Below, in pieces: positions 46,130 to 57,106 of a stretch of DNA of 64,000 nt. Location of the stretch: the NCBI RefSeq assembly GCF_904849725.1, contig NC_058518.1, forward strand, positions 216,764,741 to 216,828,740. The letters run 5' to 3'. This stretch comes from Hordeum vulgare subsp. vulgare (lineage: Eukaryota > Streptophyta > Magnoliopsida > Poales > Poaceae). Position 1 is the first letter of the stretch, and each line of letters starts with the position of its first letter. The position numbers and the translations under genes were made by a program. Under the pieces are notes generated by a model. The model was not told where the DNA came from. It saw nothing but the letters and a program-made list of their open reading frames with translations, and made no database searches.

Positions 46130-47781
46130 TGCTGATTGCAATCTCTCGCGATGGCTAGACGAACGCTGATGACAACAAACCTTCCCCTGCAGCGGCACCA
46201 GAAGAATGCTGCTAGCACTCCCCGACAACGAAACTAGAAGAATGTTGTTGATGGCCCACCGGCGCATGGGTTCGCAACAGTTTTCGAGGGTAGAGTATTC
46301 GACCTAAATTTATTGGTTTACCAGACAGGAGGTGAGAGAATACTCTCGAGTATTAGCAGCTGAATTTCTCAGATTCAACCACACGTGAAAGATTAGTATG
46401 TGCAAGCAAAGTAGTAACAGCAAAGTAGCGAGTATCGGCAGTGTAACGAGCAATAGCAGCGGCAAGGAACAACAGTAGTGACAACAGTAGCAAGTAGCAA
46501 CAGTAGCAAGCGATAGTAATAGAAACAGTAGTAGCAGCAGCAGAGCAAAACAAGTAACAGCAGTAGCAACAGTAGTAGCAGCAACATCAGAGCAAGACAA
46601 GTAACAACAGTAGCAACATTAGTAGCAGCAGCAGCAGAGCAAGACAAGTAACAGCAGTAGGACAAACTCGTAGGCAATGGGTCGGTGATTTGTTTGGATG
46701 ATATTCATCATGCAACAGCTATAACACGGAGCGATATGTGGCTAGCTCCCGTTCGTCAATGTGATGTAGGCATGCATTCCGTGTGTCGTCATACGTGCTT
46801 AGGGAAAAGAACTTGCATGACATCTATTGTCCATCCCTCCCGTGGCAGCGGGGTTCAAAAGGAAACTACGGGATATTAAGGTTCTCCTTTTAATAAAGAA
46901 CCGGACCAACGCATTAGCACTAGGTGAACACATGAACTCCTCAAACTATGGTCATCACCGGGAGTGGTTCCGGTTATTGTCACTCCGGGGTTGCCGGATC
47001 ATAACACATAGTAGGTAACTACAACTTGCAAGATCGGATCTAAAACACACATATATCGGTGACAACATAATAATTTCAGATCTGAAATCATGGCACTCGG
47101 GCCCTAGTGACAAGCATTAAGCATGGCAATGTAGTAGCAACATCAATCTCCGAACATAGTGGATACTAGGGATCAATCCCCATCAAAACTAACTCGATTA
47201 CATGATAGATCTCATCCTACTCATCACCGCCCAGCGAGACTACGAATATATTACTCACGAACGACGAATAGCTTCATGGAATTGGAGAGAGAAGAAGGTT
47301 GATGATGACGATGGCGACGATTTCCCCTCTCCGGAGCCCAAGACGGACTCCAGATCTGCCCTCTAGATGAGGAACAGGTGGTGGCGGCGCCTCCATATCG
47401 CAAACGCGACGAAAACTTCACTTTTTATTTTTTCTGGGACGGAAGGGATCTTATAGACCTGAGGTTGGGGGCGGCAGAGCCGTGTGGTCCCCACAAGCCT
47501 GCCCACCGCCACCAGGGTGGTGGTGGCGGAGCCAGGGCTTGTGGCCCACTGGCCCACCCGCTGAGGTGGAACTTGGCGCAGATATTTTTCTTATTTTCCA
47601 AAAATGCTCCCCGTAAATTTTCAGGACGTTTGGAGAACTTTGATTTTTGCACAAAAATAACACCAAGGCAATTCTGCTGAAAACAACGTCAGTCCAGGTT
47701 AGTTCCATTCAAATCATGCAAATTAGAGTCCAAAACAAGGGCAAAAGAGTTTGGAAAAGTAGATACGATGGAGACGTATCA
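46130..47781 (-). repeat. LTR Y2, middle LTR of composite G
   Basis: 1652 bp. Minus strand starts TGATACGTCTCCATCG and runs to AATCAGCA; about 95% like LTR Y1 by eye. A purine tract AAGCTTGGGGGAGT lies just upstream (47782-47795), as for a 3' LTR. It thus serves as 3' LTR of the first unit and 5' LTR of the second. TATA-like TCTATAAGATC near 47447. Confidence 0.85.
46395..46672. repeat. AGCAACAGTAGC-type simple repeat in LTR Y2
   Basis: Degenerate trinucleotide-like repeats of CAGTAG/CAACAG. On the minus strand they spell leucine-rich chance ORFs. The matching stretch in LTR Y1 is 54810-55078. Confidence 0.85.
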
Positions 47782-49719
47782 ACTCCCCCAAGCTTAAAAC
47801 CTTGCTTGTCCTCAAGCAACTCAGTTGACAAACTGAGAGAGAAAGAAAAACTTTGACAAACTCTGTTTGATCTTGTTGTTGCAACCATGTCTAACTCATA
47901 ACCAGAATTTCAGCAAGATCACAAGTTAACCACATAAGCAAATGACACAAAGGTCTCACGGTAAACTAATATCAATGGCATAATCAGCTAACGAGCAAAT
48001 AATAATGAGTTTCAAATACCAACAATTCAATCAAAACAAGCATGAATCAATATGAATAGGTGGTATATCGCTAGCTCTTTCTGAGACCGCAAAACATAAA
48101 TGCAGAGAACTTTCAAAGATCAAGGGCTGACTAAACATTGTAATTCATAGCAACGAAGATCTAGTCATAGTCATACTCAATATCAATCAAAAGCAAAGCA
48201 TAAAAATGACAGAGGTGCTCTCTAATTGGTGCTTATATAAGAGGAGGATGACTCAACGGGAAAATAAATAGACAGACCCTTCGCAGAGGGAAGCATTGAT
48301 TTGCAGAGGTGCCAGAGCTCAAGCTTTGAAAACACAGATAATAATTTTGGATTGCATGCTTTCATTGTCAATGCAATGACCAAGAGTTCTCAATATCTTC
48401 CATGCTACTCATGCTATAGGCGGTTCCCAAACAGAAAAGTAAAGTTTTAACTCCCCCACCACCAATCAATCACACTCCATGGCTAGCCAAATCCTCGGGT
48501 ACCGTTCATACTAACATCAATCCGGGGGGAGTCTTGTTTTACAGTTATGTTTTCGATTTAAGCGTGGAACTGGGCATTCCAATTACCGACCCCTTTCTCG
48601 TGAATGACTGTGAATAAACACATGTCGAGGATAACACTCCTATAATGGAAGATACCAATAGCCCTCTATCACCACATGAGCGGTTTGGGCATGCAAAACA
48701 GATTATTTCTTGAAGGTTTAGAGAATGGCACATGCAAATTTACTTGGAACATCAGGTAGATACTGCAAATAGGTAGGTATGGTGGACTCTCATGGAAAAA
48801 CTTTTGGGTTTATGGAAGTGGATGCACAAGCAGTATGTCGCTTAGTATAGGTGAAGGCTAGCAAAAGACTGGGAAGCGACCAACTAGAGAGCGACAACAG
48901 TCATCAAGATGCAATGAGTTTGACTAACATTGAATGCAAGCATGAACAGGATATAAATCACCATGAACACGAACATCATAGAGGCTATGTTGATTTTGTT
49001 TCAACTACATGCATGAACATGCGCCAAGTCAAGCCACTTGAAACATCCAAAGGAGAATACCATCCTATCATATTACATCATAGTCATCTCAAAATCTATG
49101 TTGGCATTCAAAACAAACCATTATAAGCTCTCAGCTAAATAAGCATGGCATCAGAAACTATGATCTCTAAGTTGTCACTGCAAACATGGTTCTCTCAGAA
49201 CAAAGGTAAATCTGGGTCGACAAGCTAGTCATATTTACAAAAAACAAAATAGATAGAGTTCATACCAGCTTTTCAGTCTCAGTCTCTTCATCATATATCA
49301 TCATTGTTGCCTTTCATTTGCACGATCGGACGATGTTAACAATAATAAGCGCATTGGACTAAGCTGAATCTGCAGGCAAACACTAAGGAGAAGACAAAAT
49401 AATATGGCGTTTTGAAAGCTAAATAGGTAAGCATGCAAGAACCAATAAACACTATAACCAATATCTTCTACCTTGACCCAAAGAAAAAGAAAACTATTTA
49501 CACGGGAAAGCTCCCAACAAGCAAAAGAAGAAAGAAAAAATCTTTTTGGGTTTTCTCAAAAGGACACAAAACAAGAAAACTAGAAAACAAAAATAAACTA
49601 GCATGGATAATACAGTGGCAAAGTGTAAACACCGGCTAACAAAGTGAAAGCATAAGCATGAACGTAAAGTCGAGGAGAACAAGTACTCCCCCAAGATTAG
49701 GGTTTTGGCCTAGCTTGGT
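47782..49719 (-). other. 3' untranslated region of the first G unit
   Basis: AT-rich with no coding domain. A polypurine tract abuts LTR Y2 and a second tract-like run (minus strand CTTGGGGGAGTAC) is near 49684-49697, close after the ATHILA-type ORF. Confidence 0.65.
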
Positions 49720-50787
49720 CTACTCCCAAGGTGGGAAATAACCAGCTCGAGGATACTCCGGAGCAGACTGTGGATGCCACTGCTGTGTGAGCTCCTCTAG
49801 CTCCCACTGATAAACTGGCGTCTGGTACTCGACTGGCGGCTCGGGCACGGGCGCCTGTGGTTGGGCCAAGCCCCAATATGCGTAGATGTCTGCGGGCATA
49901 ATAGTGTACCTGCCTGCATGAAGATCAAACAAAGAAGGAGCAGACAAAGTAATAGTCTCTCGAGTACCCTGACTAAACACCAGGTTATAAATCATCCGTC
50001 TACTAGCATCTCTATCCACAAAATCATGGCGAACCATGCTGTCATAATCCAGATATCTCTTAGGGAGAAGCATCTCTCCTTCCTTTCCCAGTCTAATCGG
50101 TATCTCAAAGTGTCTGGCAAGACGGGTAGCATAGATACCTCCATAGACAACACCTTTAGAACGGTTCAGGTTCAATCGTTGAGCTACTATAGCACCCAAG
50201 CTATAAGTCTTATCGTTATAAAGGCCTTCGCGCAAAACCGCAAGGTCTGGAGAACTAAGTGATCCAGCCTCCCCACGGCCAATCAAACATTTTCCCACAA
50301 ATAGTGAGAAGTACCGAAGCACAGGAAAATGTATGCTAGCAATTTTAGCGCGAGACACTCCTCTCTCCTCTCCAACAGCAATAGAACCAATGAAATCCTC
50401 CAAGTCCCGTGGACGAGGGTCACGGATATCCCCAACATAAGGTAATTTGCATACGTTGCAAAAGTCCTGCAGTGTCATGCACTGGGGGACATCGTAAATC
50501 ATGAACTCAACCATGGGAGGATTCTTCCTCGGATAAAAGTTGAAGCTTTGAACGAATATATTGGTGAGGAGGAGATATTGTGGGCACTTATCTTCAACGA
50601 ACGCAGTAAGACCTGCGTTCTCCACCAAGTAATAAAAGTCTTCATAAAGTCCGGCGACGCGCAAAAATTCATCACTTGGCCACTCACACGCTCGAACTTC
50701 TGTGACTCGAGGGACTACGTACTTGGGGTGGTTCTTCTCCTCCTCCTTGGGGTTATGGCTTGAAGAGCCTCTCAAGAACCTCCTCAT
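49720..50787 (-). CDS. ATHILA ORF-1-type protein of the first G unit (intact, 355 aa)
   Basis: Complete frame from ATG 50787 to a stop at 49720. It starts with a basic Arg/Lys segment. The domain at about residues 30-300 has ACEWPSDEF, CPQYLLLTNIFVQSFNFY, DVPQCMTLQDFCNVCKLPY and ALGAIVAQRLNLN-like runs. I recognise it as the ATHILA ORF-1 family, found downstream of or near pol in Athila-like Gypsy elements; its function is unknown. The C-terminus is Pro/Gln/Tyr-rich. No signal peptide or membrane segment is obvious, so a true envelope role is not supported. It is the only open accessory ORF in the window and sits behind its own predicted promoter and intron. Confidence 0.75.
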   Translation of the reverse strand: MRRFLRGSSSHNPKEEEKNHPKYVVPRVTEVRACEWPSDEFLRVAGLYEDFYYLVENAGLTAFVEDKCPQYLLLTNIFVQSFNFYPRKNPPMVEFMIYDVPQCMTLQDFCNVCKLPYVGDIRDPRPRDLEDFIGSIAVGEERGVSRAKIASIHFPVLRYFSLFVGKCLIGRGEAGSLSSPDLAVLREGLYNDKTYSLGAIVAQRLNLNRSKGVVYGGIYATRLARHFEIPIRLGKEGEMLLPKRYLDYDSMVRHDFVDRDASRRMIYNLVFSQGTRETITLSAPSLFDLHAGRYTIMPADIYAYWGLAQPQAPVPEPPVEYQTPVYQWELEELTQQWHPQSAPEYPRAGYFPPWE

Positions 50788-50805
50788 TTTTTCCTTTTTC
50801 TAGCT

Positions 50806-51038
50806 CTGAAAAATTCTGAAATTTTTAGAGACTTCGAAAGAAAAGTGAATAAGGATTAACCCAGCTTGTAGCAACTACTCCCACTAGTGCCTAGAGACCG
50901 TATCACGTGCTAACACTACTAGGGATCGGCTAAAGTCAACCTTTCTAGCTCAAGAACAGGGTCACCAAGGTAGCAAGAATACGCAAAGGATAAAGCATTA
51001 GAGCAAAAACTAATTGGACCAATGGAGGAGTCACTTAC
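50806..51038 (-). other. Predicted leader intron upstream of the ATHILA-type ORF
   Basis: Minus strand donor CTTG|GTAAGTGACT and acceptor AATTTTTCAG|AGC, 233 bp apart, AT-rich, ending 18 bp before the ATG. The signals match the plant consensus closely. No transcript was seen. Confidence 0.5.
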
Positions 51039-51430
51039 CAAGGAGTAATTCCCCCAAAACGGTTCGGAGAATGGTGCTTTGAGCAAGGAGATCGAAAATC
51101 ACAGCCAAATGAGCAAGAACACGGGTTTGAGCTGCGAAATAATTTTTTATGGAGGTGGAAGAAGAGGCTGTGAGCTGGAATGAGTGGAGGGGGTGCCTGT
51201 GGGCCCCACAAGCTTGCTAGCTCAACCAGGGGGCGGCTGGAGGGCTTGTGGCCCACTGGTCTGGCCCCCAGGCCAGCTCTCAGGCCGAGTATTTTTCAAA
51301 TATTTTAGAAAAAATCATACTAAATTTTCAGGACCATCGGAGAACTTTTATTTTCGGGGTATTTTTCTCGAGGACGCTAAAACAGAAAACAGGAAAAGCT
51401 AAACTAAATCTATCATTTTTCTTCTAAGAA
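51039..51430 (-). promoter_or_regulatory. LTR-like promoter segment inside the first G unit
   Basis: The stretch around 51185-51400 resembles the promoter part of LTR Y (for example GGCCCCACAAGC, GGGCTTGTGGCCCACTGG and AAATTTTCAGGAC recur in both). A weak TATA-like CATAAAAAAT is near 51147. It lies between protease and the ATHILA-type ORF and would drive the latter. Confidence 0.5.
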
Positions 51431-51676
51431 ACAGAAAATGAAAGCTCAAAATAGAGGTATGTGACTCTTTGATTCATCCATTTCATGGTCATCGAAAGAA
51501 ATCCGTCAACGGGGTTGATCAAGTCCTCATGACAAACCTTCTCGAATCGCAAGAGAGAAAGGAGAATTTTTGAATAGGCACTAAGTCACCTCAATGGGGA
51601 TATGTATCTCCCCAACAAGAAAATCATACTTCATCTTGACACGAGGAATAGGGCATTCAAAGCTCCCAATAAGAAT

Positions 51677-52102
51677 CTATGAAGTTTTTTTGATAGCATT
51701 GATGCAATGTATTGGATATCGTTTCTTCGAAAAGTGCACTGTGTGGTCATTACCGTTGACATGGAAAGTGACATTGCCTTTGTTGCAATCTATAACAGCC
51801 CCTGGTGTGTTTAAAAAGGATCTTCCAAGGATGACAACCATGGCATCGTCCTCGAGAATATCCAAGATAACAAAGTCTGTTAAGATAGTGGTATTAGCAA
51901 CCACAATAGGCACATCCTCGCAAATGCCGATAGGGAAAGCAGTTGATTTGTCGGCCATTTGCAGAGAAATTTTAGTGGGTGTCAACTTATCCAATTCAAG
52001 TATACGATAAAGAGAAAGCGGCATAACACTAACACCGGCTCCAAGGTCACATAAGGCAGTTCTTACGTAGTTTCCTTTAATGGAGCAAGGTATAGTGAGC
52101 AC
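51677..52102 (-). CDS. pol: First G unit protease
   Basis: Aspartic protease with ALCDLGAGVSVMPLSLY (catalytic Asp in CDLGA), IVANTTILTDFVILD and VVILGRSFLNTPGA. It reads in a frame overlapping the end of the previous one (52063-52102), implying a frameshift lesion or a recoding site there. No RT follows. Confidence 0.8.
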   Translation of the reverse strand: MLTIPCSIKGNYVRTALCDLGAGVSVMPLSLYRILELDKLTPTKISLQMADKSTAFPIGICEDVPIVVANTTILTDFVILDILEDDAMVVILGRSFLNTPGAVIDCNKGNVTFHVNGNDHTVHFSKKRYPIHCINAIKKTS

Positions 52103-53043
52103 TCCGGGATCACCAAGTTTCTAAGAGTTCCACCTTTAAAAGTGTAATTGGCAAGCATGGTGGAGATCTCAAGATCTGGTATCTTCCGTTCATTAGTCAC
52201 GATATCTTTCATGTACTTGGCATACGGAGACATCTTGAGCATATCGGTTAACCGCATCTGCAGAAAGACGGGTCTTATCATCTCAACGAAGCGCTCAAAA
52301 TCCTCATCATCTTTTTTCTTGGATGGCTTAGGAGGAAAGGGCATAGGTCTCTGAACCCATGGCTCCCTCTCTTTACCATGCTTCCTAGAAGTGAAGTCAT
52401 TCTTATCGTACTTCTTAGGTCGTGGATTATCAGGATTAACCGTAGGTTCAGTCTCCACATCCTCATCATTGCTAGGTTGAGCATTATTATAAACATCACT
52501 GTCCATATTGTCACCAAGTTCATGTTCATCACCAGACTGTGTTTCTGCATCAGACGCAGAGATATCATTAGGTTCTTTAGGTGTGACAGTATTTGGTGAA
52601 CTGGCGTGCAGGTTTCTATCATCCTTCCTCTTCTCCTTAGGATGACTAGGTGTATCAGCATTGATTCCTTGAGAATCTTGATCAATTCTCTTAGGATGAG
52701 CTTCAGGATACAAAGGTTCCTGAGTCATTTTGCCTCCTCTAGTAATGACTCTGACAGAGTTGTCATTTAATTCATTGAGCAAGTCATTCTAAGCTTTAAA
52801 TACTTGTTCTACCTGAGTAGTAATCATAGAGGCATGTTTACTCAGAAGCTTCAGATCATTGACATTTCTGTCTACACAAGCACTTAAATGGCTAAGCATA
52901 CGAGTACTTTGTTCCAAATGTCTGCTAACATAATCATTGAAACTCTGTTGTTTGGCAACAAAGTTGTCAAATTCATCAAAGCATAGGCTAGCAGGTTTGT
53001 CAAAAGGAATATCACTCTCATCAAACCTACGCAGAGAATTCAC
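52063..53043 (-). pseudogene. gag: First G unit gag-protease linker
   Basis: Two pieces (53043-52789 and 52782-52063) separated by a single stop. The first is a coil; the second has VRVITRGGKMTQEP, a long acidic stretch and PFPPKPSKKKDDEDFERF...MLKMSPYAKYMKDI, the segment that precedes protease in Athila-like elements. Confidence 0.75.
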
Positions 53044-53233
53044 TTCTACTACCTGTATCGGGTTATCGAGACCATGGATCTCTTCGATAGGTGGTAGATT
53101 TTTGACATCTTCGGATCTAATGCCTTTCTCTTACATAGATTTCTTGGCTTCTTGCATATCTTCGGGACTGAGGAATAGGATACCTCTTTTCTTCGGAGTT
53201 GGATTAGGAGATGGTTCGGGAATAGTCCAAGCA

Positions 53234-54433
53234 TTATCGTTGATCAAGAGGTTCTACAGTTCGTTCCCTAAAAACAGAACCGACACAACTATCTAGGTAG
53301 TCTCTAGAGGCATCGGTAAGTCTGTTATAGAGGATATCAAGTATCTTGTTCTTCTTAAGAGGGTGATCAGGCAAAGCATTCTGTAGCTGGAGGAGCCTCC
53401 CCCAAGCTTGTGGAAGACTCTCTTCTTGGAGTTGAGAAAAGTTGTATATTTCCTGCAAGGCAGCTTGCTTCTTATGGGCAGGGAAATATTTCTCACAGAA
53501 GTAATAGACCATCTCCTCGAGACCACGCGCACATCCAGGAGCAAGAGAGGTGAACCAGACTTTAGCATCATCCTTTAGAGAGAAAGGAAACATCTTAAGG
53601 ATATAGTAGTGGCGGATCTTCTCCTCATTAGTGAAAAGGTTCGCTATTTCGGATAGTTTGGCAAGATGGGCGATGACCGTCTCAGACTCATAACCGTGAA
53701 AAGGATCAGATTCGACTAGAGAGATTATCTGAGGGTCGACAGAGAATTCATAATCCTTATCGGTGACAAAGATAGGCGAAGTGGCAAACTTCGGGTCATT
53801 TTTCATCCTAGCTTCCCGAGATTTTTCCTTCCACTTGAGAAGTAATTTCTCAGCGTCATAGGCATCCTTACACGCAAGAAAATCCTCAGCTATCTCTCCC
53901 TCCATAACGTAACCCTCAGGTATATCAGGCAATTCATATCTAGGAGAGCTAGATCTACAAGGAGCAAAAGCAGGTTCTATCTCAATAGTATCGGTAGTTT
54001 CAGAAGCATCACGAGCATTGGCAGTAACTCTAGCAATATGAGCATGAAGGAACACTTCTAGTGGAACATCAGGCAAAATAGTATCTCTAGCAGTATCAAG
54101 CATAGCATCATCAGGCAAAATAGCATCTCTAGCATCATCAGGCAAAGCAGTATCAAGCATAGCATCTCTAGTAGTATCAGGCAAAGCAGTATCATGCATA
54201 GCATCTCTAGCAGTATCAGGCATAGTATCAAGCATAGCATCTCTAGCAGTAGCATCATAAGCATCATCAAGCACAGGCGACATATCAAGATTTCTAGCAG
54301 GAGGTGATGTCACAAACTTACTCATAACTGAAGGTGAATCAAGTGCAGAGCTAGAGGGAAATTCCTTACCTCCCCTCGTAGTTGAGGGCAAGACTTTGGT
54401 CTTCAGATCCTTCAAATTCTTCATAGTGATCAA
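53234..54433 (-). CDS. gag: First G unit gag, 399 codons
   Basis: The first 60 residues lead into an imperfect tandem repeat at about residues 60-125 with the unit RDAMLDTALPD. The retrotransposon gag domain covers about 230-390: VIAHLAKLSEIANLF, LKMFPFSLKDDAKVWF, CEKYFPAHKK, LPQAWGRLLQL and a DASRDYLDS-type end. Capsid protein of the particle. Start 54433 is about 40 bases inside the PBS. It ends with a stop at 53234 before the linker. Confidence 0.85.
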   Translation of the reverse strand: MITMKNLKDLKTKVLPSTTRGGKEFPSSSALDSPSVMSKFVTSPPARNLDMSPVLDDAYDATARDAMLDTMPDTARDAMHDTALPDTTRDAMLDTALPDDARDAILPDDAMLDTARDTILPDVPLEVFLHAHIARVTANARDASETTDTIEIEPAFAPCRSSSPRYELPDIPEGYVMEGEIAEDFLACKDAYDAEKLLLKWKEKSREARMKNDPKFATSPIFVTDKDYEFSVDPQIISLVESDPFHGYESETVIAHLAKLSEIANLFTNEEKIRHYYILKMFPFSLKDDAKVWFTSLAPGCARGLEEMVYYFCEKYFPAHKKQAALQEIYNFSQLQEESLPQAWGRLLQLQNALPDHPLKKNKILDILYNRLTDASRDYLDSCVGSVFRERTVEPLDQR

Positions 54434-54474
54434 CAGATAAAAATCCCAAGTGACTCAGAGAATATAGCAATACC

Positions 54475-54492
54475 TCCCCGGCAATGGCGCCA
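54475..54492 (-). other. Primer-binding site of the first G unit
   Basis: Minus strand TGGCGCCATTGCCGGGGA, nine to ten bases inside the LTR end GTAGCA. It fits the Asp-tRNA PBS used by Athila-like Gypsy elements with one difference. Confidence 0.82.
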
Positions 54493-54502
54493 GAAATACT
54501 TC

Positions 54503-56173
54503 TGCTACTTCAACAAAAGACCTTCCAACGGCGCCAGGAAAATGCTGATTGCAATCTATGGCGATGGCTAGATGAATGCTGATGACAACAAACCTTCCCC
54601 TGCAGCGGCACCAGAAGAATGCTGCTAGCACTCCCCGGTAACGAAACTAGAAGAATGTTGTTGATGGCCCACCAGCGCGTGGGTTCGCAGCATTTTTCGA
54701 GGGTAGAGTATTCGACCCAAATTTGTTGGTTTACTAGACAGGACGTGAGAGAATACTCTCGAGTATTAGCAACTGAATTTGTCAGATTCAACCACACCTG
54801 AAAGATTAGTATGTCCAAGCAAAGTAGTAACAACAAAGTAGCGAGTAACGGCAGTGTAACGAGCAATAGCAGCGGCAAGGAATAGCAGTTGTGACAGCAG
54901 TAGCAAGTAGCAACACTAGCAAGCGACAGTAATAGCAACAGTAGTAGCAGCAGCAGAGAAAAACAAGTAACAACAGTAGCAACAGTAGTAGTAGCAGTAG
55001 CAGAGCAAGACAAGTAACAACAGTAGCAAAAGTAGCAGCAGCAGTAGCAGAGCAAGACAAGTAACAACAGTAGGACAAACTCGTAGGCAATGGGTTGGTG
55101 ATTTGTTTGGATGATATTCATCATGCAACAGCTATAACACAGAGAGATATGTGGCTAGCTCCCGTTCGTCAATGTGATGTAGGCATGCATTCCGCGTGTC
55201 GTCATACGTGCTTAGGGAAAAGAACTTGCATGACATTTATTGTCCATCCCTCCCGTGGCAGCGGGGTACAAAAGGAAACTACGGGATATTAAGGTTCTCC
55301 TTTTAATAAAGAACCGGACCAATGCATGAGCACTTGGTGAACACATGAACTCCTCAAACTATGGTCATCACCGGGAGTGGTTCCGGTTATTTTCACTCCG
55401 GGGTTGCCGGATCATAACACATGGTAGGTAACTACAACTTGCAAGATTGGATCTAAAACACACATATATCGGTGACAACATAATAATTTCAGATCTGAAA
55501 TCATGGCACTCGGGCCCTAGTGACAAGCATTAAGCATGGCAAAGTAGTAGCAACATCAATCTCAGAACACAGTGGATACTAGGGATCGATTACATGATAT
55601 ATGTCATCCTACTCATCACCGCCCAGCGAGCCTACGAATAGATTACTCACGAACGACAAAGAGCTTCATGGAATTGGAGAGGGAAGAAGGTTGATGATGA
55701 CGATGGCGACGATTTCCCCTCTCCAGAGCCCAAGACGGACTCCAGATCTGCCCTCCAGATGAAGAACAGGTGGTGGCGGCGCCTCCGTATCGCAAACGCG
55801 ACGAAAACTTCTCTTTTTATTTTTTCTCGGACGAAAGGGATCTTATAGACCTGAGATTGGGGGCGGCAGAGCCGTGTGGGCCCCATAAGCCTGCCCACCG
55901 GCACCAGGGGGGTGGTGGCGGAGCCAGGGCTTGTGGCCCACTGGCCCACCCCCTAAGGTGGAACTTGGCGCATATATTTTTCTTATTTTCCAAAACTGCT
56001 CCCCGTAAAATTTCAGGACGTTTGGAGAACTTTGATTTCTACACAAAAATAACACCAAGGCAATTCTTTTGAAAACAGCGTCAGTCCAGGTTAGTTCCAT
56101 TCAAATCATGCAAATTAGAGTCCAAAACAAGGGCAAAAGAGTTTGGAAAAGTAGATACGATGGAGACGTATCA
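54503..56173 (-). repeat. LTR Y1, 5' LTR of composite G
   Basis: 1671 bp, minus strand TGATACGTCTCCATCG to TTGTTGAAGTAGCA. It keeps the last 40 bp missing from Y2 and has a 23 bp deletion near 55583 compared with Y2. Right target duplication ATGGG follows at 56174. The simple repeat at 54810-55078 gives the leucine-rich ORFs. Confidence 0.88.
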
Positions 56174-57106
56174 ATGGGTGAAGAATATCAAATGTCAATG
56201 ATGGGTGAGCTGAAATTCTTCTTAGGTCTGCAAATTCATCAACAACGTAATGGTATCTTCATCTCTCAAGAGAAATACCTCAAGGATGTCCTGAAGAAAT
56301 TTGGCATGAATGAATGCAAAGGCGTCAAAATTCCTATGCCTATCAACGACCACCTCTACACTGACGAAAATGGTATAGATTTCGATCAACGGGTATATTG
56401 CTCTATGATTGTCTCTTTATTATACCTATGTGCATCTAGGCCAGACATTATGCTTAGTGTTTGGATGTGTGCACTTTTCCAAGCAAAACCGAAGGAATCA
56501 CACCATAAGGTTGTGAAACATATTCTTTGATATCTAGCTCACACATCAACGCTTGGATTATGGTACCCCAAGGGCTCAAATCTTCAGCTCGTTGGATATT
56601 CTGATTCTGATTATGATGGTGATCGTGTGGATCGCAAGTCAACATCAGACACATGTCATTTCCTTGGACGATCCTTAGTCTGCTGGTCCTCAAAGAAACA
56701 GAACCACGTATCACTCTCCACTACTGAAGTTGAATACATTGTTGCTGGATCTTGCTGTGCTCAACTGGTATGGATGAAGCAAACCCTCAAGGACTACAAA
56801 ATCAACATGAAGAATGTGCCCCTCTACTGCGACAATGAGAGTGCAATCAAGATCGCCTACAACCCAGTACAACACTCGAAGACCAAGCACATCCAGATTC
56901 GTCATCATTTTCTTCGTTATCATGTACTCAAGGGCAATATCATCATTGACCATGTGAAGACTGATGGCCAGCTAGCAGATATCTTCACTAAGCCCTTGGA
57001 TGAGAAAAGGTTTTACAAGTTGTGGTGTGAGCTAAATATCCTAGAATCCTCAAATGTTTTGCAAAAATGCACACATCCTAACACTTATGCAAAATTAATG
57101 ACTTAG
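56174..57106 (+). pseudogene. pol: Element A reverse transcriptase end and RNase H
   Basis: Reading resumes with [18 protein letters not shown] and continues in one frame to a stop at 57106, broken only by TGA at 56528 (Arg in element B). RNase H motifs: GYSDSDYDGD, VEYIVAGSCC, YCDNESAIKI and [12 protein letters not shown]. The second acidic motif reads VEY instead of the usual AEY but keeps its Glu. It aligns along its length with the intact enzyme of element B. Confidence 0.87.

Larger units (their letters stand above)
36445..56173 (-). mobile_element. Composite G: two non-autonomous Athila-like Gypsy units with three LTRs
   Basis: The whole 19.7 kb block starts with TG and ends with CA and is flanked by exact ATGGG duplications (36440-36444, 56174-56178). 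Minus-strand order: LTR Y1, PBS, gag, protease, ATHILA-type ORF, LTR Y2, PBS, gag, protease, non-coding tail with duplication, LTR X. Neither unit has RT, RNase H or integrase. LTR X is a different family from LTRs Y1/Y2 except for its ends, so this is not a simple insertion. The gag-protease of the second unit resembles the Triticeae Sabrina group. Confidence 0.8.

Noticed and set aside
54510..55124. Leucine-rich ORFs on the minus strand (also 46310-46677), looking like membrane proteins
   Set aside because: They are translations of the CAGTAG/CAACAG simple repeat in LTR Y in several frames; present in both LTR copies; no domain.
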